IMG/VR virus record: IMGVR_UViG_3300020418_000040
Location: 1-26,540 of that record
Length of the DNA: 26,540 nucleotides
Direction: 5' to 3' (one strand)
From: a virus
This document shows positions 11,101-20,200 of the stretch, in pieces (positions within the stretch are counted from its first letter, which is position 1; each line of letters opens with the position of its first letter). The position numbers were made by a program, and so were the translations under genes. The notes under the pieces are model-generated. The model was given only the letters and a program-made list of their open reading frames with translations, was not told the origin of the DNA and did not search any database.

Positions 11101-12584
11101 ATATCCCTCTAACTGGTGGAAGTGGGTCTGGTGCATCTATCGATGTTGTTGTTGGAACTGGTGGTAGTATTATATCATTTGATATGGCAAATCGTGGCAT
11201 AGGTTATGAAATCGGAGATAACTTAGAATTATCCACAATACCTTTCCAAGTTGGTATAGGAACTAGTGCTTTTAATATAACAGTTAAAAACAAATATCAA
11301 GATAAATTTGCAGGATGGTGTTTTGGTCAATTATTAGAATTAGATGATTTTAGTATTCAATTTAATGGATTTAGAAAATCATTCTTAATAACAAGAACAA
11401 CCACATCAAAAGAGTATTATAGTATAGTTGCTCAGAAAGGATCAGGAATTATACTTCAAAATAATCTCTTAATATTCATAAATGATGTATTACAAACTCC
11501 AGGTAAAGATTACACATTTAATGGTGGAACAAGGATAACATTTAATGAGGCACCAAAAGCTGGCAGTAAATTTAGAATGTATTTTTATGCTGGATCAACA
11601 TCTGATTTTGATGAAATTGATGTTGATGAAACTATAAAACCTGGTGATGAGTTAAGATTACAAAAATATCTTGGTGTTTCAGAGCAAGATAATAGAGTCA
11701 TCTATGCATTAATTGCTGCTGACACTGTAGAGACACAAACTTATTCTGGAGTTGGTATATCAACTGATACAACTTTTTTAAGACCAACAGTTTGGAGAAA
11801 ACAAACTCAAGACTTAACTATAGATGGATTAAGAATATCAAAAGAAAGAAATTACTTAGAACCAAAAATATTACCAACTTCTGGAATTATAAAATCTGTT
11901 TTACCTACGGATACCAGAATATACATTAAAGACTCTTGGTCTTTTACAGTTGTTGATGGAATCGAGGGTAACTTAAATAATATATCCATAGTTGGTATTG
12001 AGTCGGCAACACCAAAAGTCGAGTCAATTAATAATGTAACTTATAATGGTGACTATGGTGATATTATTGGAATAGGAACTCAAACAACTGGTATTAATAC
12101 CACTGGGCCTGCTTTATTCTTTGATCTTAAACCCGATTCTACAATTTTTCCTGCTAATTTCTTATCTCCAACATCTAAAGAGAGACAAAAAACTGGAATT
12201 GAGACAGGTGACTACTTTGTAATTCAAAACACATCTATCGGAAGTAGCACTAGTGGAGTCACTGGAATCAAAACCACACTTTCAGGCCCAGAAATTATTG
12301 GTGTTGGAACTAATTTCTTAGATAATGTTTATTTTGCTGAACATATAGTTGGAATTGGACAATCTATTGTAAGAGTATTCTCAAACGTACAATCAATTTC
12401 TGGAATTAATACAGTTGGACTCACAACTTATGCTAGAGGTGGTAAATATAGTTGGGGTGCAGTAAATGTATCCAGAGGATTGAATTCCAAATCTTTTGAT
12501 TTCTTTAATCAAAATGGAGTTTCAGGTATAGAAACATCAGCTCAGGTGATAAGGTCTGCACCTATAAAAACAAGTTATACATAA
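2145..12584 (+). CDS. Giant mosaic virion structural protein in gp7 position (YHYH-type domain, beta repeats)
   Basis: A single uninterrupted frame of 3479 residues between genes 6 and 8, where T4 has gene 7 (1032 residues). I see no sequence likeness to T4 gp7. The N-terminal ~275 residues resemble the start of large cyanophage structural proteins: an ISNILGSQIPDFI opening, a LLKIDNEIITYTG / CIRGFSG module (about 96-169), and FYSSKGT--SLKILFQVLYGE (about 210-232), a pattern seen in phage baseplate proteins. The rest is a mosaic. H-x-F-x-x-G-D/E modules lie near residues 590, 832, 968, 1491, 1664, 1773, 1830 and 2577. GxGY-type beta repeats lie near 740-809, 1085-1201, 2059-2192 and 2917-3049. 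A degenerate YHYH-like domain is at about 1192-1376. An IFINDVLQTPGKDY module, with KAGSKFRMYFY after it, is at about 3109-3174. No transmembrane segment or signal peptide is evident. The inferred role is a baseplate-periphery or wedge protein. The structural call is firm, the exact role is not. Confidence 0.8.
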   Translation: MSDKKVKISNILGSQIPDFIQVDNPLFKEFLTQYYASEEREYGTTYLADNISSLKKISTVADISLVEKQTIPAPNSTTPESPVVLASLTYAFDDVINVNQTTGFPDTYGLLKIDNEIITYTGKTATSFTGCIRGFSGISAIETAGAPEFLTFSDTNAAAHNANSLVVNLSFLFVTEFYKKFRKHFLPGLEGKDFAYGLNVENILSRARDFYSSKGTDTSLKILFQVLYGEQVDIIKPFNQTFLPSDAEWDVTDDIIVENISGNPLNLVGLKIYQDSFTNPTASGAVANVEAIYLKSKKYFKISFSKGTIINKFKVSTKTKVVGTASTTEVTTVDSTVGFGDSGNFYYLNADNRYTLATYTSKSNNQFFGCTGISTTLIESDPIIDTNFIYGYENNDLTKICTMRTTGSISGVSDNANVTKYFDIGDTIGVKHLGEKVDIDDPKFNTWFYNNLSYIDVINHDGSEAFTTEVNHFLKKGDRVDIILKSNGSLQAENVEVKDTNTPNKFSIEVTNAPGIFGDYQIRKKLSYIDSRFGITSLLGNIQNSFVDNEKNTYISFSGYPSFETTNTNRSKTFNSSSGVSTNQYTVNINDHNFINGEKVYLNLGEDLTYSSGSGITGISTGFYFINVVDSNTIKFATTPLNLYRGLLEIPRYVGTVNDNTTGINTIFKDVIHTITPANLYEGEKLQNQDYFKRIYKNPKISTKKTNIRGPIGVSLNGIEYHSSISKDSLYYGQINEIEVLNFGEDYNVINPPTLSIVDLSGSGCIGYGNFSGAITDIIVTNKGFDYTTTPSVTISGGNGTGARCEAKMRGFTHSKAYTDFNVDLATNSFDGEHRFLEGEEVVYTATGNPIGIDTGVNVGFNTDLLSSGASYFILKRTDSAFSLTIKKEDAIAGINTIFFIQNGNGTHIFRSKKKRKIIDRIEVINSGSLYSNRKVNISSQQYPTPNRSNLFKTFVGINTFNNYIYAKNHNFKNGDNVEYSCTGTVISGLSTSNVYKITVIDDDKFKLSAAGTISTINSTNYDRKIYESLSSVGVGTHTFKYPEIKVNISNDVAIGLTSTIPDYYMGSAEAIVKGKVENVFIENGGVGYGVTNIINYSRQPNISFLTGKDASLNPIIANGNVVNVVISNSGTEYTSPPTLEVVGLGTGVGSVAELKAIVSDGKITNVEIIEQGSGYDPAKTFIKITPSGRDAVFSTQIYNWRINSVERYKTSLTNNNQLLQVNSELKYKGNKICSFYPPTKYRELLSDTNDITSHSKIIGWAYDGNPIYGPISNNNVGTGLTFIQSSYNISPINDINYRPPQTIYPNGYFIEDYIYDESGDLDEYNGKFTTTPEYPNGIYAYFSTIDKFNFEPTFPYTTIKHRNHTDSFNYSSSVSQSDLTINSGNYKRNVTHLGLNETFRNYPLLADPLASQVKLKVDGVKSSDITGISIDESGEDYKVNDQINFTDPTISARVNEVLGKGIVSVATTNTVVNNLKFSVSDEKITGLSTIPHGLFDGDMVEITGISSTKYKNIEGVRIIGVSTVTSSISTSMATVNAGITTFITFSDPTISRKFKVNDTVIIGTEQLLIIDHDDINNKYRVIRGHNSTTPTDHLSGAVVTRSETEFTYNINKKLENKNIEFPKIQYFEAEKSVGIGTSFTNMTVGFAGVTPIKRSVPPKAIFLPNHKFKSGDELSLVSLGSTIIASRNLDLSNQFDLSSFDKLFCVKINDEFIGLSTEKVGFSTSNVFFKQITTGISTGSDNVKLELITNNITGQLRKINGTVTVATATTTGQQHGLSVGDKFKLDIKSNKTQIFNLKYNETIRKLVVNPVSFGSTDIGVGTTLSTITINDHDFETGDVIVYNSSTPATPLVNDGVYYVIKDSLHTIRLSENSYDILTFPYNYIGIGTTGGGNHEISKINPKLNLYKNGTAELITSDSSLTDYEIEFYNDSNFISKYNTNLISRNGVNGDGDAATKISVSVGSSLSNKFYYRVVGKGNNFIKTISHFANVDVPDHSQIQVLDSKFNTEYKVISIGTSTFTFNPTGIAETTSYTTTGFSSAFYSTKSTTELGGIHSINILNKGSEVSTLPILTSIGTTTGKNAVLSIETDQIGEIDGTKAIIQGIEFTPDKTLQPKAESNLILELKNVFTLKSIGVTTGGIEYTTPPNVTVVGNSNIVAQTTLAGSAVKDVDILQNDTGINQDVRIVPINNSNGIVVKGATTLNEIVTLELRAPIPETGSGDSGFYNQGSDFPFKKDDLIFVENVKTLNDGDGFNSSDYNYTYFAVTGVNTTGGLETVSYSISGIGSTGGTYQQDNNFGRVIKKDHLATFNAEFNKVSFFDNESVSVLGRDVSGVVAENGWDPESETLKVFNVNGEFLENDVILGSQSNNKSTVENIFKFDFDLNVDGAVEIENGWKKETGKLNSSIQNLHDNDYYQRFSYSIKGSVPFLTWKNSVDSLNHVAGFKNFCNLGIHSVGTHSLKSDSLLELDVEIDQEASVHDKFYYDLVSENTTDSSLSKLVSFDSKIITDYNESITNKALLIDDISSQFTGIVTSTGGGVIGTTSFDIFTDSESLFHKVFDPATGINTSTNLLTITKHEFNTGEELIYKPQVGQSAIVIESTDVPGIGVTTLLPSTVFAIKEDVDSIKVAVAETFANAGVGVTFINVTGIGNTHTLSVPSENATIRSLITIDNIIQSPLGITTAISVGLASTVGVGSTSIFLNDVSEIAGKSLLRIEDEIFKVNLVGVGSTNSLSVDRGQMGTVAAAHTVGAAVTVLKGDYRINEGRLYFSEAPYGPTGGISTFSTFTGRAYYRLNYNTNKILDDISDRFDGSTDKFNLTSNGVQSTGINSSFGAILINNIFQKPYLGIVGDSSLTDYTLVGTGQTIDFTGTTANKDLPRGGIINEFDVGIGSGYQFPRKAIFSAVVSAAGTIQSVGIETGGAGYLSNPLVSIGSTIGVGAAFTAFVTAGVVTSITINNAGAGYTNTGISTGLNFITVAPPSPYKNIPLTGGSGSGASIDVVVGTGGSIISFDMANRGIGYEIGDNLELSTIPFQVGIGTSAFNITVKNKYQDKFAGWCFGQLLELDDFSIQFNGFRKSFLITRTTTSKEYYSIVAQKGSGIILQNNLLIFINDVLQTPGKDYTFNGGTRITFNEAPKAGSKFRMYFYAGSTSDFDEIDVDETIKPGDELRLQKYLGVSEQDNRVIYALIAADTVETQTYSGVGISTDTTFLRPTVWRKQTQDLTIDGLRISKERNYLEPKILPTSGIIKSVLPTDTRIYIKDSWSFTVVDGIEGNLNNISIVGIESATPKVESINNVTYNGDYGDIIGIGTQTTGINTTGPALFFDLKPDSTIFPANFLSPTSKERQKTGIETGDYFVIQNTSIGSSTSGVTGIKTTLSGPEIIGVGTNFLDNVYFAEHIVGIGQSIVRVFSNVQSISGINTVGLTTYARGGKYSWGAVNVSRGLNSKSFDFFNQNGVSGIETSAQVIRSAPIKTSYT
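5718..6270 (+). other. Degenerate YHYH-type domain inside the giant structural protein
   Basis: Within the 3479-residue protein (about residues 1192-1376) the order of motifs matches YHYH-family domains: IIGWAYDGNPIYGP (about 1257-1270), then GDLDEYNGKF (about 1319-1328), TPEYPNG, then GIYAYFST where the family has a Y-H-Y-H-type stretch, then FPYTT. Both histidines of the naming motif are replaced (Y-A-Y-F), and the family cysteine of L-D-E-C-N-G is tyrosine. The fold is therefore probably kept while any metal-dependent function is probably lost. The family is of unknown function and is recurrent in marine phage virion proteins. Confidence 0.75.
10895..11290 (+). repeat. GxGY-type beta-repeat block near the C-terminal part of the giant protein
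   Basis: Three tandem protein-level repeats in about residues 2917-3049: GGAGYLSNPLVSIGS, NAGAGYTNTGISTG and NRGIGYEIGDNLEL. They are separated by G-x-G-A-x-F/S-x-x-x-V strands (IGVGAAFTAFV, GSGSGASIDVVV). The pattern is I-x-x-V/I-x-x-x-x-x-G-x-G-Y, then T/x-x-P-x-V-x-I, then G-x-G-x-G-A-x-A. The units are diverged in DNA, so this is a protein repeat and not a nucleotide repeat. The same family occurs in gp8, in the 2446-residue protein and in gp14. Confidence 0.7.
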
Positions 12585-12588
12585 CAGG

Positions 12589-12596
12589 TATAAATA
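12589..12596 (+). promoter_or_regulatory. T4-type late promoter TATAAATA upstream of gene 8
   Basis: An exact TATAAATA lies in the 32-base gap between the giant gene and gene 8, with 20 bases to the ATG. This is the -10 consensus recognised in T4 by RNA polymerase carrying gp55 with the gp45 clamp. I found ATAAATA on the + strand only here and at 21821, both times in a gene gap, which argues against chance in this AT-rich DNA. Confidence 0.85.
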
Positions 12597-12616
12597 ATCA
12601 AAAAATGTAAGTATCA

Positions 12617-14248
12617 ATGCCCGCAATAATCACTGACCAGTACCGTATATTGAATGCCGAAACTTTTGTAGACAGTTTTGTGGGTATTGGCACAACTGGA
12701 AATAATAACTATTTTACTTTTTTAGGACATCCAGATCCAACTAATCTTACGGATGCGATTGGATATGGAGATGCGAGTTGGGGAACAGAAGCACCTAACC
12801 CAATAGACAACTTTGACCAAGAGAATAGATATCACGATAGTATGTTATTTTTGAAAAAAATCACTTCTAGTGATGTTCGAAGAGTCATACCTCGTATTAA
12901 TTGGCAAAGTGGAACAATTTATGAAATGTATAGAAATAACTATAGTGCCACTAATCGAACATCTCAAACTAGTTCTTCTAGTTTATATGGTTCAAATTAT
13001 TATGTTGTAACTTCTGAGTTTAAAGTTTATCTATGCATTAATAACGGTTCATCTCCAACTACTCCAAATGGAACCACTTCTAAAGTCGAACCAACTCATA
13101 CATCTACAACAGTTCCCGAACAGGACACAACTGGAAATACAGATGATTACCAATGGAAATATCTTTATACTATTTCTCCTTCTGATATTGTTAAATTTGT
13201 AACATCTTCATATATACCACTTCCACAAAAATGGGGAGATACAACAAATGCAAATATAAAAGATGCAGCAGTAGATGGTAAATTGGAATCAATAATAATT
13301 AAACGAGCAGGAACAGCTACAATTAATGGTGTAACTACAGGAGAACAAACTGTAACCGTTCCTATAATTGGAGACGGATCAGATGGTAAGGCTATAGTTA
13401 CTGTAAATGAAGGTGTAGTAACAAGAATAAAATTAGCAGATACTAATTCCACAGCATATACGTATGCAGCAGTTAGATTTGCTGAAGGTTCGCCCGTAGA
13501 TGGAAAAACATTAACTGTTGGTCAGGGATCTGATGAACCTCAGTTTGAAGTGATAATACCACCAAAAGGTGGACATGGTGCTGATATATATCGTGAATTA
13601 GGTGGATTTAGAGTTATGGTTTACTCTAAATTTGATAATAATATCAATGATAAAGCAGACTACATTGTTGGAAATGATTTTTCTCGTGTTGGAATAATTA
13701 GAGATCCCCTAGAATTTGGTGGAACCTCTGTTCTAAATAAGAGGACTGCAACTTCTTTAGGTGCACTAAAATTAAAAATTCCTAGTGGATCTAGCACAGT
13801 TTTATCTAATGTTGTTTACCCAAAAAACACAAAGATAACCCAATACTCAAATGATGCTACCATTGGTATTGGAACTGCGATTGGATATGTTGCTTCATGG
13901 GATTCTAATACTGGAGTCTTAAGATATTATCAACCAGTTGGTTTTTCAACTCAATCTGTTTATGGTTATGAACTTCGTAATTTTGTAGGAGTGGCAACTG
14001 CGGTTACTGGTGCAACTCATATTATTCCTGGTCAAACTGTTGATAATTTAGAGGTTGATACAACATTTAGTGCTGAATCAATTACTATTGGTCAAAGAAG
14101 TGAATCTTTAGGTCATGCATTTGTTAACGGAGTTGCAAATCCAGAAATTAAAAAATTCTCTGGTGAGATAATATATATTGATAACAGAGCACCAGTCACA
14201 AGGACAGCTTCGCAAAAGGAAGAAGTAAAAATCGTAATCGAGTTCTAA
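12617..14248 (+). CDS. 8: Baseplate wedge subunit gp8, expanded
   Basis: A 543-residue homologue of T4 gp8 (334 residues), a dimeric baseplate wedge protein that contacts gp6, gp7 and gp10. Both ends match T4. The N-terminal part has FTFLG-PDP and a V-R-V-I-P-R-I-N-W segment (T4 AVIPRRDW), then YQWKYLYTI-PSDI (T4 YVWEYLFEIPPDV). The C terminus SGEIIYIDNRAPV--T--QKEEVKI aligns with T4 SGEMIYMENRPPI. About 200 extra residues sit between these parts. A GxGY-like beta repeat is at about 220-294, and a module with GYVASWDSNTGVL is at about 421-445. The start is the first ATG after the late promoter; there is no clear Shine-Dalgarno sequence. Four bases separate its stop from the next gene. Confidence 0.93.
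   Translation: MPAIITDQYRILNAETFVDSFVGIGTTGNNNYFTFLGHPDPTNLTDAIGYGDASWGTEAPNPIDNFDQENRYHDSMLFLKKITSSDVRRVIPRINWQSGTIYEMYRNNYSATNRTSQTSSSSLYGSNYYVVTSEFKVYLCINNGSSPTTPNGTTSKVEPTHTSTTVPEQDTTGNTDDYQWKYLYTISPSDIVKFVTSSYIPLPQKWGDTTNANIKDAAVDGKLESIIIKRAGTATINGVTTGEQTVTVPIIGDGSDGKAIVTVNEGVVTRIKLADTNSTAYTYAAVRFAEGSPVDGKTLTVGQGSDEPQFEVIIPPKGGHGADIYRELGGFRVMVYSKFDNNINDKADYIVGNDFSRVGIIRDPLEFGGTSVLNKRTATSLGALKLKIPSGSSTVLSNVVYPKNTKITQYSNDATIGIGTAIGYVASWDSNTGVLRYYQPVGFSTQSVYGYELRNFVGVATAVTGATHIIPGQTVDNLEVDTTFSAESITIGQRSESLGHAFVNGVANPEIKKFSGEIIYIDNRAPVTRTASQKEEVKIVIEF
13276..13500 (+). repeat. GxGY-like beta-repeat insert in gp8
   Basis: Residues about 220-294 of gp8 follow the same strand pattern as the repeats of the giant protein: KLESIIIKRAGTATINGV, then VTVPIIGDGSDGKAIVTVNEG, then VVTRIKLADTNSTAYTYA. 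This segment has no counterpart in T4 gp8 as I remember it. It falls between the conserved N-terminal domain and the conserved C-terminal strand. Confidence 0.6.
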
Positions 14249-14252
14249 TCAG

Positions 14253-17200
14253 ATGCCACAAAATACTAATCTAAACGTTTCTCCATATTTTGATGATTTT
14301 AATGAAAATAAAAATTATCATAAAGTATTGTTTAAACCTGGTTTTCCAGTTCAAGCAAGAGAGTTAACAACACTACAGTCAATATTACAAAATCAAGTTG
14401 AGAAGTTTGGAAGACACTTTTTCAAAGAAGGTTCAATGGTCATACCTGGTGGAACTTTCTATGATCCCAACTATTTTGCGGTAAAAATAGATCCCAATTT
14501 TTTAAATATACCAGTTAATAGTTACACAAAATTTTTAGTAGATAACAATATAAAAATACAAGGAGAAACATCTGGTGTTGAAGCCACAGTGGTCAATAGA
14601 TTGACTGCACCCGAATCAATTGATGGATTTGACACTTTATACTTAAAGTATTCTAAATCTGGATCAGACGGGACTACAAGGACATTTCAGGATGGTGAAA
14701 ATTTAATAACTCTTTCAGGAATTGCATTTGAAAACACAAGTATTGCAGCAAATAGTCAATTTGCAAGATGTATTGTTGCAAATTCAACTTCCACAGGATC
14801 TTCATTTTCTATAAATGAAGGTGTATATTTTGTTCGTGGATTTTTTGTAAAAACAATAGCATCCACAGTAATTTTAGATCAATATTCAAATTCTCCAAGT
14901 TATAGAGTTGGATTTTTAATAAAAGAAGAAAAAACATCAGCATCTTCAACCAATTCTGATTTATATGATAATGCTCTAGGTTTTTCAAATGAAGCTGCAC
15001 CTGGTGCAGATAGGTTGAAAATTTCTGTATCTCTTCATAAAAAATCTTTAACTGATATTAATGATAAAGATTTTGTTGAGTTAATGAGAGTCGTTAATGG
15101 TTCTGTCAAAGAGATGGTAACTGCGACTGAGTATAATATCTTTGCGAAAGAATTAGCAAGAAGGACATATGACGAATCTGGTGATTATTATGTGAAACCA
15201 TTTTCTATAGATGTTAAAGAGTCTTTAAATGATAGAATTGGTAATAGAGGAATATATTTTGACACTCAACAGACTCAAAATGGAAATACTCCTTCAGATG
15301 ATATCATTAGTCTTCAGGTTTCTTCAGGAAAGGCGTATGTAAGGGGTTATGAGATCGATAAAGTTGGATCAACGTCCATTGATGTCCTTAAACCAAGAAC
15401 AACTAAATTAGAGGAAAATATAAGTATTCCAATAAGAATTGGAAAGTCAATGAACATAACAAATGTTCTTGGTTCTCCAGCTATTGGATTTAATGCATCA
15501 TCATTAAAATTATTGAATAGAAGATTACTTGATACTAGGCAACGTGATACTGGTGCAGCAGTCATAGGTGATGTAAGACCCTATGATTTTATGCAGAGAA
15601 CTTCGGCAGGAATTGCAGTCACAACTTTTGATTTAAGATTTTATGATATGCAATTGTATACAGTTCTTACTGTAGCAAATACAATTACTACTGGTGTAGA
15701 TTCTCATGTAAAAGGAAAATTTAGCGGAGCTGTTGGATATGTAGTTACAGCAGTTAGTGGAACTTCAATCACACTTCGTGATGTTATTGGAGAGTTTCAG
15801 ATAAACGAACCATTGATAGTTAACGGTCTTGAAATAGGTAATAATATTACAACGATTGTAGATAATAGTTTTGAAGATATAAAAGCAGTTCATAGCACTG
15901 CTGGAGTCAGTGCAGGTACAACTAGTTTTTCTGCAGACTTAGTATTAGATCGTGATAAAGAAATATTCAGAGCTGGGGAGGAAATTAGTATTGTTTCTGG
16001 ATTGCTTAAAAATCCATCTGTTAAGGATTACAGATCTTTAGTTAAAGAAAATGATATTATTGGTTTTGCTGGCAATGTTAATAGAACAGATATTACTTTT
16101 AACCGAGTAAGTTCTATTGGTGTTGGTGGAACTAATTTTCAAATGGAAGCAGTTGCTACTGTTCCTGGTGTATGTGATGGTGTTATTGGTAACATAACAC
16201 CTAATCATGTAACAGTTAAAATTCCAACATTAACTGTATCTGACGATCCTGGTTTTAGAGTTAAATTGGCAGATGATTTTGTTTCATCAATGAATGTATT
16301 AGATAGTTCATATATTGTAAGAAAGCAGATAACTAATGGTAGTTTTACAAACTTTCAGGCTGTCTTTAATATTACTGATCTTACTGATCTTAACACAGAT
16401 GATCTATTCTTTGAACCATTCACCCAAACAAATTATGCTTTAGAGGTTGATGCAGGTACAGGTGATGCATTTATGCAAAAACTAGATAGTCCAATGGTAA
16501 ACGTATCTACAAATCTTAAAACTGTTACCATAAGTGGATTATCGAAAGAAACTGGTGATGCAACACTAACAGCAACTATTAGAAGAAGCAGTTTATCATC
16601 AAAAGAAAAATCAATTGTAAGATGTAGTGATTTAGTGATAACAAAATCAGAATCAACTGGATCTGGTATTGGAACTACTTCTCTTAATGATGGTTTAACA
16701 TATAGTCAATATTATGGAACAAGAGTTCAAGATGAGGAAATATCATTAAATGTTCCAGAGGTTTCTCGTGTATTAGCAATATTTGAATCAAATGATACAA
16801 ACAATCCAGATTTACCAACTCTAATTGCAACTGATGCAACAGCAACATTTACTGGAAATGTTACCGTGGGAGAGCAATTTATTGGTGGTACTTCAGGTGC
16901 TGTAGCTCGTGTTGTTTCTGTTGTGTCTGGAACTTCGATTTCGTTTGTCTACGAGAATCAAAATACTTTTGAGGTAGGAGAGAATATATCACTTAAAACA
17001 TCTGGAATATTCGCATCATTAACAAGTGTTCTGCCTGGTGATCGAAATTTGCTTAACAATTATACTTTAGATGACGGTCAAAGATTAGAATTTGCAGATT
17101 TTTCTCGAATTGTAAGAAAGTCAGATGCAGAAAAACCAACTCGCAAATTGAGAATTATTTTTGACTACTTACTTAATAACGAAACTGCAGGAACTATTGA

Positions 17201-20200
17201 AACAGTTAATAGTTATAACACATTAAGTTATAGTAAAGATATACCATTAGTTTTTGATAGATTCGCCTCCGATTTTATTGATTTTAGACCTAGAGTTACA
17301 CCATTTACTGCAAATAATAAATCACCGTTTTCATTTGGATCTAGATCTTTTTCTTCAACACAGTCTGAAGTAGTGGCATCTAATGAAACTCTTGTAGTTG
17401 ATTATTCTTATTATCAAGGTAGAGTTGATAGATTATATCTAACAAAGGATGGTTTCTTTACAGTAAAAGAAGGAACTCCATCAAGACTTCCCAAATTACC
17501 CCTACCAAATGAAGAGGCTTTTGAGGTTGCTTCGATTTCATATCCTCCTTATGTTCGCAATGCGAATCAAGAAGTTACTGTAAAAACAGTAAGACATAAG
17601 AGATATACGATGAAAGATATCGGTAGTCTTGAGCATAGAATTAAAAATTTAGAAAATTATACAACTTTATCGTTGTTAGAAACAGACACTAAAAACTTAT
17701 CAATTAAAGATCCAAATACTGGACTAGATAAGTTCAAATCTGGTTTTTTTGTTGATAACTTTACTGATCACACAATTCATAATTTAAAAGGAGAATCTAA
17801 ATTTGATATCGATCTTGTTAGAGGTGAATGTAGACCAAGATCAACAGAAAGAAATGTTCCCCTAATACATGAAACAGTTAGCACACTTGGAAATCCAGTT
17901 AATACAGATTATAGATGGAGTGAAGATTTTGTTGATGGAAATATTACAAGAAATGGCCCCGCTTTAATTCTTAATCATACAGATGTAGAATTTTTAACTC
18001 AACCATTTGCAACAAGAACGGAAAACTTAAATCCTTTCCATATAGCATTATTTGCAGGAACAATACAACTAAATCCAGAATCAGATTTTTGGGTTGAGGA
18101 AGTTCCTCTTGGAGCTCCAGCAGTCTTTAACATCGACACCGCATATAATGCACTTGCAGAACTATTAGATGTTGAAGATCGTGAGAATGGTGGAATGGCA
18201 TCTAGTTTCTGGAACTCTCATGAAATTACTTGGAATGGTAGAGACAGTGCAACCTTCCTTGGAGAAGAAATTACTGATGTTGAAGTTTTATCATCCTCAA
18301 CTGAACAAATTCATCAAGCAGCTGGTCATGGAACCGAAGTATTAGAAGTAACAAATCAAACAATTCAAAATACAATTACACAAACTTTCTCAGAAAGTGG
18401 AATTGAAAGAGAATTTGGTCTTCAATTGACACCAAATGATCAAGTGATTGATTTGGGTAATAAAGTTCTTGGAATAGACATTTTATATAATGTTAGATCT
18501 AGGAACGTTGAAGTTGTGGGAAAGAGGTTAAAACCAAATACAAGATATTATGTATTCATGGAGAATGTAGATATGACAGCATATGCTGTCCCTAAACTTC
18601 TTCCAGTTGTTATGACAAGAGGATCATTCTCTACTGGTGATTTAATGTATAGCGTGGAAAATCCACCAGGAACAGCTGGCAGACCAAGTATCCATTTTAG
18701 ACTCACTAGTTCAAATCATAAGATAGGCCCATTTAATGCACCCACAGAAACATATACAACAAACCCATATGATTCATCATCTTTACCTGACACGTACTCT
18801 AGTACAAGCACAATATTAAATATTGACACTGGTGGATTAGCATTCTTTACTGAACCAGATCATATTGGATATGTTAATAAGGGAATGAACTTAGTTAATG
18901 CTAATGGTGATGCAGAGGCAACTGTTAGTGATTTAAGTTTAGTAAGTGATGAAAAAGGAGATTTAATATTCTCATTACATATACCTGACCCAACTGTAGA
19001 AAGTAGTCCTTTATTTACTACTGGAAACAATACAATTAGAATTACTACAAGTCCAACTAATGCAAGCATATTAGATCCTGGTGAAAGTTCTGCGGAAACA
19101 GAGTATCTTGCAACTGGTTATCAAACAAATACACAAGAACAAACTCTTAATATTCGAACTCCTCAAATTGAAACATTACAAATCGGTTCAGATCAACCAG
19201 TTACAAGAATATTTACAGAGGATGTGGTTCAAGATCCTGTGAATGTTCAAACATCGGAAAGAATAGATTACTATGATCCACTTGCACAATCATTCTTAGT
19301 TGAAAGAGACCAATATCAAGATGGTGTCTTTATAACAGGTGGTGAGTTGTTCTTTAAAACCAAAGATAATGAAGTTCCTGTCACTGTTCAATTAAGAACA
19401 ATGAGAGATGGTTCACCAACAACTACCATTCTACCATTTGGTGAGGTGCAAATTGATCCAGCACAAGTAAATGCTTCTGATGATCCAACAGTGGCCACTA
19501 ATTTTAGATTTAATACGCCAGTTTATCTACAAAGTGGATATGAATATGCGTTAGTTTTAGTTGCACCAACTGAAAAATATCTTACATATATTACTAGAAT
19601 GGGTGAAGAGGATTTAATTCTACAATCTGTAAGTAATAGACAACCATATCTTGGATCATTATTTAAATCACAGAACAGTTCTACTTGGACACCAAGTCAA
19701 TTAGAAGATCTTAAATTTAAACTCAATAAGGCACAATTTGTAACTAATACACCATCCAGTGTACTACTTCGTAATAGTGAATTGCAATTACAAAGAATTA
19801 GAAAAACTAATCCAGTTACTGCTTTTTCAAAGAGACTAACCATTGGAATAGGAGAAACTACAATATCATTTACTTCTGGAGCTGAAGTTACACAAGGAAC
19901 AAATACTGGTAGAGTATTTTCATCTGGTGGAAAAATAACTTCAGGAACTTCAAAAATTGAGGTAGCTGCCAACACTGGAATTGGACTCACACCAACAAGT
20001 GGTAGTTTTACATATTCTGGAATTGGATTTACTACTTTAACTGGATCTGGATCTGGAGCAGTGGCAGCTGTTACTGTTAATGGTGGTGCTGTAACTTCTG
20101 GTAATGTTAATATAACTAATGGTGGTACTGGATATCAAGTAGGTGATTTGTTACTTATGAACTCTGTTGGATTCAACGGTTCTGGAGTAAGAGCAGTTGT

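Noticed and set aside
14806-14825. TATAAATG and ATAAATT/ATAAATC look-alikes inside genes, as near here
   Set aside because: They miss the final consensus A, lie within coding sequence and are not placed before a start codon.
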